Assembly: GCF_901827155.1 (NCBI RefSeq) | Contig: NZ_LR594659.1 | Coordinates: forward strand, 5,800,501 to 5,864,500 | Direction of reading: 5' to 3' | Source of the DNA: Variovorax sp. PBL-H6 | GTDB taxonomy: Bacteria > Pseudomonadota > Gammaproteobacteria > Burkholderiales > Burkholderiaceae_C | DNA: 64,000 bases | The notes under the pieces: generated by a model | Seen by the model: only the letters and a program-made list of their open reading frames with translations | Told to the model about the DNA's origin: nothing | Databases searched by the model: none | Translations under genes and position numbers: made by a program | Part shown: positions 1-7,510 of the stretch, piece after piece | Numbering within the stretch: the stretch's first letter is position 1 | Layout: each line of letters begins with the position of its first letter

Positions 1-1326
1 CGTCTCGTGGTCCTGCTCGCGCTTGCGGCGGTAGCCGTCCAGGAGCTCACGCATCTCGTCGGCGCCAAGATCGGCACGCAGCAGGCGCACCCCACCTTCG
101 CGGTCCACGCCCAGGATGCGCCGATTGCGCAGCAGGCCGACCGCCGCCTTCAGCTTGTTCTGCGGCAGACCGGTGCGGTCCTTCAGGTCCTCCATCGTCT
201 GGCCGTTTGCGTGCGGCGGATCCCTTTCCAGTGCCCGGAGAAGCGCATCGAGTTCCTCTTCCGTGGGATAGCGGCCCGTGAGGAAGAACTGTTGCAGCGC
301 CCGGTCGCGGCGCAGGAACAGGAGCGTGCAGGCCGACGGTGCGCCGTCGCGCCCGGCGCGGCCAGACTCCTGGTAATACGCATCGAGGCCCGAGGGCATC
401 TGGTAGTGCAGGACGAATCGAATGTCGGGCTTGTCGATCCCCATGCCGAAGGCATTGGTCGCCACCATCACGCGCAGGCGATCCGCCATGAAGTCGTCTT
501 GTGCCTCGCGCCGTTCGTCCGCATTGCGCCGGCCGTGGTAGAGCCCCACCGATTCGCCTTCCGAGCGAAGCGCCTCGTACACCGCTTCCGCCGCCTTGAC
601 GGTCGCGGTGTAGACGATGCCGCTGCCCTTCGCCGCGCCGACCAGCGCGAGCGTTCGCTGCAGTCTTTCGTCCTCGCGCGCATGCTGTTCCACCGCGAAG
701 TGCAGGTTGGGCCGGTACGTCCCGGTGTCGATCCAGCCGGCCTTCGGAATGCCCAGCTTCTCCATGATGTCGGCCGCGACCTCGCTGTTCGCCGTCGCCG
801 TGAGCGCCAGCACGGGGGGGTCGCCGATGTCCTTCGCGACCGTGCCGATGCCGAGGAATGCCGGCCGGAAATCGTGCCCCCACTGCGAGATGCAATGCGC
901 CTCGTCGACCACCAGCAGCGAGATCGTGCGCCCCCGCAGCAGTGCCGCGAATTCTGCATCGGCAAGCCGCTCCGGCGTGGCGAACACGAGGCGCGCCGAG
1001 CCGTCGCGCACGGCCTCCTCGCTCGCGTGGATCTCGTCGGCTTCCACATGGCTGTTGAACTGCACGGCCGGAATGCCCAGCGACTGCAGCTTCTCGCACT
1101 GGTCCTTCATGAGCGCGATCAACGGCGAGACCACCACCGTGCAGCCCTCGAGCAGCACGGCCGGAAGCTGGTAGCACAGCGACTTGCCCGCCCCGGTGGG
1201 CATGACCGCGAGCGTGGAACGTCCCGCGAGCACGCGGTCGATCACCTGCCGCTGCCCCGGGCGCAAGGCCTGCAGCCCGAAGACGGTGCGCAGGGTGCGC
1301 TGCAGCCGGCGTTCCGGAATGGGCAT
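1..1326 (-). CDS. recQ: ATP-dependent DNA helicase RecQ (3' part cut by window edge)
   Basis: A 3'-5' superfamily 2 DNA helicase that unwinds recombination and fork intermediates. The 442 visible codons begin MPIPERRLQR and carry the family motifs in order: a Q-type segment FGLQALRPGQ (about residues 16-25), Walker A MPTGAGKS (42-49), DEAHCISQWG (141-150), then ATNAFGMGIDKPDIRF and YYQESGRAGRDG of motifs V and VI. After the helicase core a winged-helix-like segment begins (GLPQNKLKAAVGLLRNRRIL). The zinc-binding cysteines have not appeared by the window edge, so they lie beyond it or are absent. The frame is open to base 1, so the C terminus is missing only because of the window. It is divergent from the hemerythrin genes. 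Confidence 0.95.
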   Translation of the reverse strand, partial: MPIPERRLQRTLRTVFGLQALRPGQRQVIDRVLAGRSTLAVMPTGAGKSLCYQLPAVLLEGCTVVVSPLIALMKDQCEKLQSLGIPAVQFNSHVEADEIHASEEAVRDGSARLVFATPERLADAEFAALLRGRTISLLVVDEAHCISQWGHDFRPAFLGIGTVAKDIGDPPVLALTATANSEVAADIMEKLGIPKAGWIDTGTYRPNLHFAVEQHAREDERLQRTLALVGAAKGSGIVYTATVKAAEAVYEALRSEGESVGLYHGRRNADERREAQDDFMADRLRVMVATNAFGMGIDKPDIRFVLHYQMPSGLDAYYQESGRAGRDGAPSACTLLFLRRDRALQQFFLTGRYPTEEELDALLRALERDPPHANGQTMEDLKDRTGLPQNKLKAAVGLLRNRRILGVDREGGVRLLRADLGADEMRELLDGYRRKREQDHET

Positions 1327-1573
1327 GACGGGGTCTCCTTGGGGCATGGGGCAGTGATCTGACATGACCGGTCCCGGTCCGGCAAGTAGGACGACAGAGG
1401 TTTCGCAGAGCGGCGCCCTGCGCACGGCGCCGCCATACGTCGCGCCACGTTGGAGCCGCCTTCCGGTTCCTTCCGCTTTATCGACATTTCTCCGCGGCGC
1501 GCTCCTACGCGAACCCCGATGTCGCCATCACAAGCTGTGCATCCCCGAAACCACCACACCACTGGAGCCCACG

Positions 1574-2071
1574 ATGCCCACCACCACCAAACGTTCAGAG
1601 CCCGATGCCTGCAGCCTGCTCGACGCCGACCACCGCAACGTCAAGAAGATGTTCAAGGAATACGAGACGCTGGCCGGTTCGAAGGCGGCGAATGCATCGC
1701 AGAAGAAGCGCGAGCTCGCCAACGAGATCTGCATGGAGCTGACCGTGCATGCGCAGATCGAGGAAGAGATCTTCTACCCGGCGCTGCGAGAAGCGATCAA
1801 GGAAACCGACCTGCTCGACGAAGCCGAGGTCGAGCACGCGAGCGCCAAGGACCTGATCGCGCAGATCCAGGACGCCACCGATGTGGACGACAAGTTCGAC
1901 GCCAAGGTCACCGTGCTCGGCGAATACATCGACCACCATGTGAAGGAAGAGCGCAACGAGATCTTCGTCAAGGCGCGTGCAGCCCGCGGACTCGACCTGG
2001 TCGCCATGCGCGAACAGCTGGAGACGCGCAAGGAAGAGCTCATGGGCGAGCTCACCGGCACGCCCGCCTGA
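1574..2071 (+). CDS. Hemerythrin HHE domain protein (first of a pair)
   Basis: A 165-residue cytoplasmic protein of the hemerythrin/HHE cation-binding family, a four-helix bundle that binds a di-iron site and may sense or store O2 or NO, or protect iron. Likely ligands are in LLDADHRNVKKMF (near residue 17), VHAQIEEEIFYPAL (about 58-71), VEHASAKDL and YIDHHVKEERNEIF, so the H-HxxxE-H-HxxxE pattern is complete. The ATG at 1574 begins MPTTTKRSEPDAC and excludes a non-homologous upstream extension. A second hemerythrin gene follows after a strong terminator hairpin, so the two can be expressed at different levels. The exact ligand is unknown. Confidence 0.9.
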   Translation: MPTTTKRSEPDACSLLDADHRNVKKMFKEYETLAGSKAANASQKKRELANEICMELTVHAQIEEEIFYPALREAIKETDLLDEAEVEHASAKDLIAQIQDATDVDDKFDAKVTVLGEYIDHHVKEERNEIFVKARAARGLDLVAMREQLETRKEELMGELTGTPA

Positions 2072-2090
2072 CCCCGGCCCGACGTGGGTT

Positions 2091-2117
2091 GGCGGTGGCC
2101 TGGCCACCGCCTTTTTT
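2091..2117 (+). terminator. Rho-independent terminator between the two hemerythrin genes
   Basis: GGCGGTGGCC and GGCCACCGCC form a perfect inverted repeat followed directly by TTTTTT (2112-2117). It starts 19 bases after the stop of the first hemerythrin gene and ends 21 bases before the ATG of the second. It should end most transcripts after the first gene, leaving the second on read-through or its own weak promoter. Confidence 0.85.
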
Positions 2118-2138
2118 GCGCAAGCAACGGAGCACGCC

Positions 2139-2750
2139 ATGAACAACCTGGTTTCCCGTTTGTTGCCCACCGCGACGAACATGATCCGCCTGGACCACAC
2201 GCACGTGATGTCCACCTTTCACCAGTACAAGGCCAGTGCGCCGGCCCGCGTGAGGAAGGGGCTTGCCTCCACCATCTGCACGGCGCTGGAGGTGCATGCC
2301 ACCCTCGAGGAAGAAATCTTCTACCCGGCGGTGCGCGAGGTCACCGAGGACGAGCTCATCCGCGAGAGCATGGCCGAGCACCAGGAGATGAAGCGTCTCA
2401 TCGGGCTGCTGCGCCGGATGGAGCCGGAGGCCGACGACTACGACGAGACCCTGATGGCGCTGATGCGCGAGGTGCTGCATCACGTGGCCGACGAGGAAAC
2501 CGTCGTCCTGCCCGCGGCCGAGCGCCTGCTGGGCGACAGCCTCGGCGAGCTGGGCGCGCGCATGACCAAGCGCCGCGTGCAACTGGTCGCGCCTCGCAGC
2601 GGCGAGATCGCGCTCGACATGGGCCGTGCGGTCTCGGGCAACACGGCCGCCCTCTCGATTGCCGGCCTCGCTGCGCTCGGGCTGTTGTGGGCCAGCCGAT
2701 CCGGGCGCACGCGGCGCCACCTGCCGCGCATGACGAGCTTCCACCGGTAG
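2139..2750 (+). CDS. Hemerythrin domain protein with C-terminal membrane segment
   Basis: A 203-residue paralogue of the preceding gene. Ligand-type motifs are IRLDHTHVMSTF (about 16-27), VHATLEEEIFYPAV (about 52-65), MAEHQEMKRL and VLHHVADEETVVLP. Unlike the first copy it has a C-terminal extension with a hydrophobic stretch TAALSIAGLAALGLLWAS followed by a basic tail (RSGRTRRHLPR), so it is probably tail-anchored in the inner membrane with the di-iron domain in the cytoplasm. The start ATG at 2139 has a GGAG element upstream. The downstream ZIP metal transporter begins 10 bases after the stop, suggesting a link between the iron protein and metal transport. That link is inference. Confidence 0.88.
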   Translation: MNNLVSRLLPTATNMIRLDHTHVMSTFHQYKASAPARVRKGLASTICTALEVHATLEEEIFYPAVREVTEDELIRESMAEHQEMKRLIGLLRRMEPEADDYDETLMALMREVLHHVADEETVVLPAAERLLGDSLGELGARMTKRRVQLVAPRSGEIALDMGRAVSGNTAALSIAGLAALGLLWASRSGRTRRHLPRMTSFHR

Positions 2751-2760
2751 GCAGGCCGCA

Positions 2761-3681
2761 GTGGATCCTTCGTGGCCATCGGCCGGCGCCTCGGTGCATC
2801 TGCGCCAGCGCCGCCGGCTGTCCCTGCGGCGCTGGCTCGGCGGTGCCATCGTCCTGGCAGGCATGTTCATCCTCGCCTATCAGGCCTTCGATGGCGTGGC
2901 GCGCGGCGACGCGCGCATCCAGGGGGCGCTGGCCGGCGGCATGATCGCCGCGCTGGCCACCGCTCTCGGCACCGTGCCGGTGCTGCTCTCGCAGCAGTTC
3001 TCGCAGCGCAGCTACGACATCATGCTGGGCTTCGGCGCCGGCGTGATGCTCGCGGCAAGCTCGTTCTCGCTGGTGATCCCCGGCCTGGCAGCGGCCAAGG
3101 CACAAGGCGCAAGCGCCTGGGGCGCCGGGGGCATCGTCGGTGGCGGCATCCTGCTGGGTGCGCTGCTGCTGCTGGCCATCGACCGCGCCGTACCGCACGA
3201 GCATTTCGTGAAGGGCGTCGAAGGTCCGCAGGCGCGCACCTTGCGGCGTGTCTGGCTGTTCGTGCTGGCGATCGTGCTGCACAACCTGCCGGAAGGGCTC
3301 GCGATCGGCGTCGCCTTCGCCGGCACCGACCCGGTCGGCGCCGCCGCACTCACCACCGGCATCTCGATCCAGGACGTGCCCGAAGGCATGGTCGTGGCCC
3401 TGGCGCTGCGCGGCGTCGGCTATGGGCGGCTCAGTTCGGTGGCGCTCGGCATCGTGTCCGGCCTGGTGGAGCCGCTCGCGGCGGTGTTCGGGGCACTCCT
3501 CATCACCGTCTCTGCCGGCATGCTGCCCTGGGGATTGGCGATGGCGGCAGGCGCGATGCTGTACGTGATCAGCCACGAGGTCATTCCCGAATCGCACCGG
3601 CAGGGGCACGAAGCCTCTGCCACCGGCGGGCTCGTCCTCGGCTTCGTCGTGATGATGGTGCTCGACACCGCGCTGGGCTGA
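2761..3681 (+). CDS. ZIP family divalent metal transporter
   Basis: A 306-residue inner-membrane transporter of the ZIP family, probably for Zn2+, Fe2+ or Mn2+. The hallmark metal-binding helices are visible: HNLPEGLAIG (174-183) in TM4 and IQDVPEGMVVAL (203-214) in TM5, plus an acidic/histidine C-terminal motif SHEVIPESHRQGHE. About eight hydrophobic segments are present, and an extra basic N-terminal leader of about 25 residues (HLRQRRRLSLRRW) precedes TM1. The start used is GTG at 2761; a later start inside the leader cannot be excluded. It follows the hemerythrin gene by 10 bases and is probably cotranscribed with it. Metal specificity cannot be read from sequence. Confidence 0.9.
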   Translation: MDPSWPSAGASVHLRQRRRLSLRRWLGGAIVLAGMFILAYQAFDGVARGDARIQGALAGGMIAALATALGTVPVLLSQQFSQRSYDIMLGFGAGVMLAASSFSLVIPGLAAAKAQGASAWGAGGIVGGGILLGALLLLAIDRAVPHEHFVKGVEGPQARTLRRVWLFVLAIVLHNLPEGLAIGVAFAGTDPVGAAALTTGISIQDVPEGMVVALALRGVGYGRLSSVALGIVSGLVEPLAAVFGALLITVSAGMLPWGLAMAAGAMLYVISHEVIPESHRQGHEASATGGLVLGFVVMMVLDTALG

Positions 3682-3699
3682 TTGCGCGGGCTTCGACCA

Positions 3700-3927
3700 A
3701 TGCAACTCGACTGGATCCAATGGCCTGCATTCGCATCGTCCCTCGCGGCCGCCTACCTGGTGGGGTCCAACATCCGGACGCGGCGCAACAAGGGCTTCTG
3801 GATCTTCCTGCTCAGCAATGTCCTGTGGGTCGCCTGGGGCATCCCGAGTCGCGCCTGGGCGTTGATCGCCCTGCAGGTGTGTCTCGCCGTCCTCAACATC
3901 CGAGGCCTGATGAAGACCGAATCGTAG
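3700..3927 (+). CDS. Small integral membrane protein, unknown function
   Basis: A 75-residue protein beginning MQLDWIQWPAFASSL, with three hydrophobic stretches: WPAFASSLAAAYLVGSN, FWIFLLSNVLWVAWGI and WALIALQVCLAVLNIRGL. They are separated by the basic loop RTRRNKGF and followed by a short polar tail. The pattern resembles a small half-transporter, or the last part of PnuC- or SemiSWEET-type proteins, but there is no diagnostic motif. It starts 18 bases after the ZIP gene and is likely in the same operon. Confidence 0.65.
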   Translation: MQLDWIQWPAFASSLAAAYLVGSNIRTRRNKGFWIFLLSNVLWVAWGIPSRAWALIALQVCLAVLNIRGLMKTES

Positions 3928-3960
3928 GGAACCGGCGGTCCAGGGACTGCCGGGGCCGCG

Positions 3961-4281
3961 TCACTTGCCAGGGTTCGTGCGCGGGGCGCCGCCGGCCCCA
4001 TCCCCTTGCGCATCGATCGAACGCTCGGCTTCGAGCCAATCCTCTTCTTCGCTGCCAGGCGTCCTGCCGCGGCGCTCATAGGCGGCGTAGGCGGCTTCCC
4101 GGATGCGAGCATCGCGCGATGTGCCGGGTTGCGTGGCCTCCTCGCTGCCGATGTCCGCGCCCGCGCCCGCATCGGCCGAGCCGAGGTCGGCTGCCCTCAC
4201 CTCCGCCTCGAGCGGTCGAACGTTGCTCGAAGGCGGCTGTTCGATGGAATCTTGTCGGGCTGCTTTGACAGAGCGTGGCAT
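3961..4281 (-). CDS. DUF2934 domain protein
   Basis: A 106-residue soluble protein beginning MPRSVKAARQDSIEQPP. Its core RIREAAYAAYERRGRTPGSEEEDWLEAE (roughly 62-89) matches the DUF2934 signature, a short helical module in proteobacterial stress-associated small proteins with no established activity. The N-terminal half is low-complexity and acidic, the C-terminal tail is Gly/Pro rich. A sigma-54-like -24/-12 element lies about 90 bases upstream (4373-4387, same strand), consistent with control by the rpoN gene at 29 kb. It is convergent with the membrane gene ending at 3927. Confidence 0.75.
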   Translation of the reverse strand: MPRSVKAARQDSIEQPPSSNVRPLEAEVRAADLGSADAGAGADIGSEEATQPGTSRDARIREAAYAAYERRGRTPGSEEEDWLEAERSIDAQGDGAGGAPRTNPGK

Positions 4282-4372
4282 GTAGGGGGTCTCCAGGAAG
4301 AAGTGAAAGGGGGAGCTGGTGATCTGGCGCGCCCTCTCGTCGAGGGCAAACGCAGGCAGCCTCGCTCCACGG

Positions 4373-4387
4373 GCAAACGGCGGGCCC
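4373..4387 (-). promoter_or_regulatory. Sigma-54 -24/-12 promoter candidate for the DUF2934 gene
   Basis: Read on the minus strand the sequence is GGGCCCGCCGTTTGCC: GG, ten bases, GC, with CCCG in place of the consensus CACG and a full TTGC. Expected transcription start is near 4361, leaving an 80-base leader to the ATG at 4281. The site lies between two small genes, not inside a conserved domain. Confidence 0.55.
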
Positions 4388-4412
4388 GCTCCGGCGGCCG
4401 GTCTTGGGCGGC

Positions 4413-4781
4413 TCAGCGCTTCTTCAGCGGTGGGGCCTGGTCGGTCTCCGTCGTGCGGTTGGTGGAGCCATCGCCCGGATGCCGGCCGGTGAGCCCGCCG
4501 GTCGTTCCGCTCCCTGGCGTGCGCAGGTGACCTGCACGGGCATCTCTCGAGGAGGCTCCGCCGACATCTTCCGAGGAGCGCCGTTCCTGATCCTCCGAGC
4601 TGGCGTTGCGATTGCGCGTGGCAGGTGCCTTCGCGCTGTTGCCTTCCGTGCTCATGGGCGCGGTTCCCTTCGGGTTTCCGGTCGGCTGGGCGATGGCCGG
4701 GCCCACTGCTGCCGCGAGGGCCCAGAGGCCCCAATGGAGGTTGGCGCTTCGGCGAAAACAGGAACTCAAGGACTTGTTCAT
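4413..4781 (-). CDS. Small exported low-complexity protein, unknown
   Basis: A 122-residue protein beginning MNKSLSSCFRRSANLHW. A hydrophobic stretch WGLWALAAAVGPAIA followed by QPTG gives a plausible signal peptide cleaved after the AIA. The mature part is polar and low in complexity, rich in Ser, Thr, Gly, Asn and charged residues, with no cysteine pair or recognisable fold, which suggests an unstructured periplasmic protein. Homology is not recognised. It sits in a run of minus-strand small genes (3961-5315) whose neighbours carry sigma-54-type promoters, but no good element was found directly upstream of this one. Confidence 0.55.
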   Translation of the reverse strand: MNKSLSSCFRRSANLHWGLWALAAAVGPAIAQPTGNPKGTAPMSTEGNSAKAPATRNRNASSEDQERRSSEDVGGASSRDARAGHLRTPGSGTTGGLTGRHPGDGSTNRTTETDQAPPLKKR

Positions 4782-5035
4782 GGGGACTCCCGATGGTTGG
4801 GCCCAGAACCCCTGGGCTTCGTCTTCCCCATGCTCGACATTCGTGCGGTCCCGGGGACCGGTATCGGCCTTTTCTCCCTGTAGTCCAAAGCTGCATCGCA
4901 TCGCGACGCCATGGCCCGAGAAGCCCAGCAGGCAGTGGACGTCGAGCTGTACCCGGCCGAAGCTTCCGGCCATCGCTTCGCTGGAAAGATGTACTGCAGG
5001 AATTACACCCAGGCCGGCTGCGCCCGCCTCCTCGA

Positions 5036-5315
5036 TCAGTCATCGGCCTGCAGCTGTCGCACGTCGATCAGCTCCCGCGCCTTGCGGGCCAGTGCCTGCA
5101 TCGCGCTGCTGCCGTCGCGGTGTCGTGCCGACAGCATGACCCGGCACACGAAGACCGATCGTTCGTAAAGATCCGCGTGCCCGGAGACGATTCCCTCGGA
5201 ACTGGCGCCGTCCAACGCCACCTTGACCTTCCAGCCCTGGTAGTCGAAGTCATGCGATGCCGTGTTGAACCCTCGCTGCTCGATCGGCGCCATCTTCCCG
5301 TCCGCGTCCGCCATT
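5036..5315 (-). CDS. Hypothetical protein with consensus sigma-54 promoter
   Basis: A small protein of about 92 residues beginning MADADGKMAPIEQRGF. The ATG at 5315 is preferred because GGGGA lies 8 bases upstream; an ATG at 5341 would add nine residues (MPPPKPGNR). The sequence reads as a compact alpha/beta domain: a beta-rich half (FDYQGWKVKVALDG, SGHADLYERSVFVCRVML) followed by an amphipathic helix AMQALARKARELIDVRQL. The function is not recognised. A near-perfect -24/-12 element is centred about 65 bases upstream, so expression is probably RpoN-dependent. Confidence 0.65.
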
Positions 5316-5371
5316 CGGTTCCCCGGTTTCGGCGGCGGCACGATGCCGGCCGTCCGATCCCATGGGGGGTG

Positions 5372-5386
5372 GCAAGCTGCGTGCCA
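5372..5386 (-). promoter_or_regulatory. Consensus sigma-54 -24/-12 promoter
   Basis: The minus strand reads TGGCACGCAGCTTGCC, an exact match to TGGCACG-N4-TTGC. Predicted start is near 5360, about 45 bases before the ATG of the hypothetical gene ending at 5036. It is one of the two best matches in the window, the other being in front of rpoN. Confidence 0.8.
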
Positions 5387-5401
5387 GCTCAGCAGCGCCG
5401 T

Positions 5402-5692
5402 TCAGGCGCCACCGATGCCGACCGTCACGTGCCCGGTGCCGCCGCAGTCGGGGCAAGGCTCGCTGCCGGAAATGCGTCCGCTGCCGCCGCAACGGCGGCA
5501 GATCCCTTCGCCGGTTCCTGGCGTTCCGGGTGGTGCCTCGTCGCCGGCCTTCGGCGCCTTGGGTTCGATCGCGGCGCCGGGGTCTTCCTCACCGGCGACC
5601 GATGAACCGTCCTCGTCCACGGGCGGCACGGCCCGCGGTTGCTGCTGTTGCTGCTGCTGGGACTGTCCTTGCTGCTTCTGCTGCTCTTCCAT
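5402..5692 (-). CDS. Possible separate start: Q-rich DnaJ-type zinc-finger protein
   Basis: Within the long reading frame, codon 606 is an ATG (MEEQQKQQGQ) preceded by AGGAG with a 5-base spacer, a much better ribosome site than expected by chance. From here 96 residues encode a poly-Gln segment (CAG/CAA repeats at about 5640-5690), an acidic Pro-rich linker and the paired motifs CRRCGGSG and CPDCGGTG of a DnaJ-like zinc finger. Either this is an independent protein whose upstream neighbour has lost its stop codon, or the long protein has gained a C-terminal zinc module. No stop separates them. Confidence 0.5.
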   Translation of the reverse strand: MEEQQKQQGQSQQQQQQQPRAVPPVDEDGSSVAGEEDPGAAIEPKAPKAGDEAPPGTPGTGEGICRRCGGSGRISGSEPCPDCGGTGHVTVGIGGA

Positions 5693-7507
5693 GTCGACTC
5701 CTGGAGCCATGGATGCAACATCTCCCGCCTGCGCGGAGCGTGGCGCGGGCGCAGAGGCCGTGCCGGAGTCGGACGTTTTCCTGTGCGTCGCTGTCGCGCC
5801 GGGCGGCGAGGAGAGCGCCGCGTGCAAGGCCTCCTCGTAGCGCGCGGCAGCGGCCAGCATCGGTGGGTCTGCCACTGCGGCCCCCGCCATGGCTTCGTGG
5901 CAGCGGCCGAGCTCGAAGGCGAGGTAGCACAGGCGGCTGAAGCACAGCAGCGCCGGGTCGGGCAGGCGGCCGCAGCGCGCGACCATGCGCGCCACCTCGT
6001 CACCGGAAAGCTCGAACTCCACGGCAGCCCCCGCGATGTCCCAGGCGAGGTCCTGGCAGCCGACCAGGTCATGCGCTGCGTGGTGGTCCACTGCGTCCGT
6101 CTTGAGGATGAGCGTGCCCGCCGTGAGCCACTCCCACGACTGCATCCGGTTGTCGGTCTCGATGCGGCGGAGCGCACGCGACAGGCGCTCCAGTGCCGGT
6201 TCCCACGCATCCCAGGCTGCGGCGAGCGCGGCGCCGAGCACGGCCTCGGTGTTGAAGCGTCCCATCTCCCAGAGCGTGCGCACCGAGGCGCCGGCACTGT
6301 CGGAAGCCGGGAACGAACGTGCGCGGAAGCCCAGGTAGTCGCCGAGGCGTTCGATCAGCCGGGAGCGCAGATCGCCCACTGGCCGCGCCGGCATCGGCAG
6401 CAGGTCGTCGCGCCAGCGTTCGACCACGAAGCCATGGCACAGGCCCGCCGGCAGGGTCACGAAGCCCGCCGCGGCCAAGGCCTTCGCGCGCAGGTACTTG
6501 CGTTCTCCTTCGCGGCCCAGGCCGATGAACTTCACCAGCCAGCGGCCGTTCGCGGTCTCCGCGAGGAACTTGCGGCGCTCCCAGGCCGGATGCACCGGCG
6601 GCGCTTCACCGGCGGGGCGGCTCTGCAGTCCGCGCCAGCGTCCTCCCGAGATGTCCTGCAATGGCGCGCGCAGCGGCCCGACCAGGGGGGCGATCCAGTT
6701 CTCCAGGCGATGCGCCGATCGCTTCGAACGCAGGATTGCCTGTTCGAAGCTCGCCGCGTGCACCTGCGCGCAGCGCCACACCGCGTGGACATCCGCGCTC
6801 GCCATCGCGCCGGGACCGTTCGCGTGGCCGACGAAGAAATGCAGGCGGGCGGGCGCGACACCGGCATCGAGGAGCCAGCGACCCACCGCTGCCATCGACG
6901 AGCCCGAGAGCCCGGGCCCCTCGTCGACGACGGCGAATGCCGCCGCGTGCATGTCGATGGCGCCCGCGTCCGCTGCCAGCTGCCGTGCGAACGGATGCCC
7001 GCCGGGCCGCAACGTGCTCGGACATCCAGCACCGAACCCTGCCGCGACCATGGCAGCGAGGCCGGTGCCGATGCTCCGGATGCCGAACACCTGCCACGAT
7101 GGCGCGCGCAGCTGCCGCGCCGCCTCCAGGTAGCTCTCGGGATAGAGCGCGTAGTAGGCATAGCCCTCCGGGCGCTTCAGGGCGATCGGCTCCCGCGGCA
7201 AGCGGTGCGCGCAAGCGGCGAGCGTCGCGGCCGGCACGCTGCCGTCGTGCTCGAAGTCGCTGTCCCACGAGAGCGCGCAGCACTCGGCCAGCGCGCGCAC
7301 GAGCGCCATCGCCGCATCGGCGCTCACGTGCTGCGCATCGGCCAGCCCCTGTGCGAACTCGCCGGCCTCGATCAATGCGCCCACGAGGCGTGAGTGCCGC
7401 GCGAGTCCCGGTGGGAGCAGCGCGAGCTCCCGCAGGCAGCGCCGCAGGCGTGCGAGCACGGCGGCAGCGTCTTCATGGCGAACGGCGTCTGCGTAGATGA
7501 GCATCAC
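5402..7507 (-). CDS. PRTase-like / kinase-like fusion with C-terminal CxxCxGxG zinc finger
   Basis: A 701-residue protein. The first part contains a phosphoribosyltransferase-type segment: RPEGYAYYALYPESY (112-126), GIRSIGTGLAAMVAA (142-156) and a PRPP-loop-like VVDEGPGLSGSSMA (193-206). A second region resembles a degenerate protein-kinase or aminoglycoside-phosphotransferase fold: GRWLVKFIGLG for the lysine strand, then LKTDAVDHHAAHD and QDLAWDIAGAAVEFEL in place of the catalytic and metal loops. From about residue 600 the sequence changes to a poly-Gln tract and two DnaJ-type motifs, CRRCGGSG and CPDCGGTG. The start is three bases after the stop of the phosphatase gene, so the two form an operon. 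Substrate and pathway are unknown. The C-terminal 96 residues may be a separate gene (see 5402-5692). Confidence 0.75.
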   Translation of the reverse strand: MMLIYADAVRHEDAAAVLARLRRCLRELALLPPGLARHSRLVGALIEAGEFAQGLADAQHVSADAAMALVRALAECCALSWDSDFEHDGSVPAATLAACAHRLPREPIALKRPEGYAYYALYPESYLEAARQLRAPSWQVFGIRSIGTGLAAMVAAGFGAGCPSTLRPGGHPFARQLAADAGAIDMHAAAFAVVDEGPGLSGSSMAAVGRWLLDAGVAPARLHFFVGHANGPGAMASADVHAVWRCAQVHAASFEQAILRSKRSAHRLENWIAPLVGPLRAPLQDISGGRWRGLQSRPAGEAPPVHPAWERRKFLAETANGRWLVKFIGLGREGERKYLRAKALAAAGFVTLPAGLCHGFVVERWRDDLLPMPARPVGDLRSRLIERLGDYLGFRARSFPASDSAGASVRTLWEMGRFNTEAVLGAALAAAWDAWEPALERLSRALRRIETDNRMQSWEWLTAGTLILKTDAVDHHAAHDLVGCQDLAWDIAGAAVEFELSGDEVARMVARCGRLPDPALLCFSRLCYLAFELGRCHEAMAGAAVADPPMLAAAARYEEALHAALSSPPGATATHRKTSDSGTASAPAPRSAQAGDVASMAPGVDMEEQQKQQGQSQQQQQQQPRAVPPVDEDGSSVAGEEDPGAAIEPKAPKAGDEAPPGTPGTGEGICRRCGGSGRISGSEPCPDCGGTGHVTVGIGGA

Positions 7508-7510
7508 GCA

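Noticed and set aside
47..1177. Long minus-strand frame over recQ
   Set aside because: It is a different frame of the recQ helicase, rich in Arg and Gly, with no helicase or other motifs.
4625..5605. Plus-strand long frame over the small minus-strand genes
   Set aside because: Low-complexity Arg/Pro-rich sequence without domains. The opposite strand has ribosome sites and promoter elements.
5640..5690. CAG-type repeat as a CRISPR or microsatellite element
   Set aside because: The units are Gln codons within a coding frame and not spaced repeats with unique spacers.
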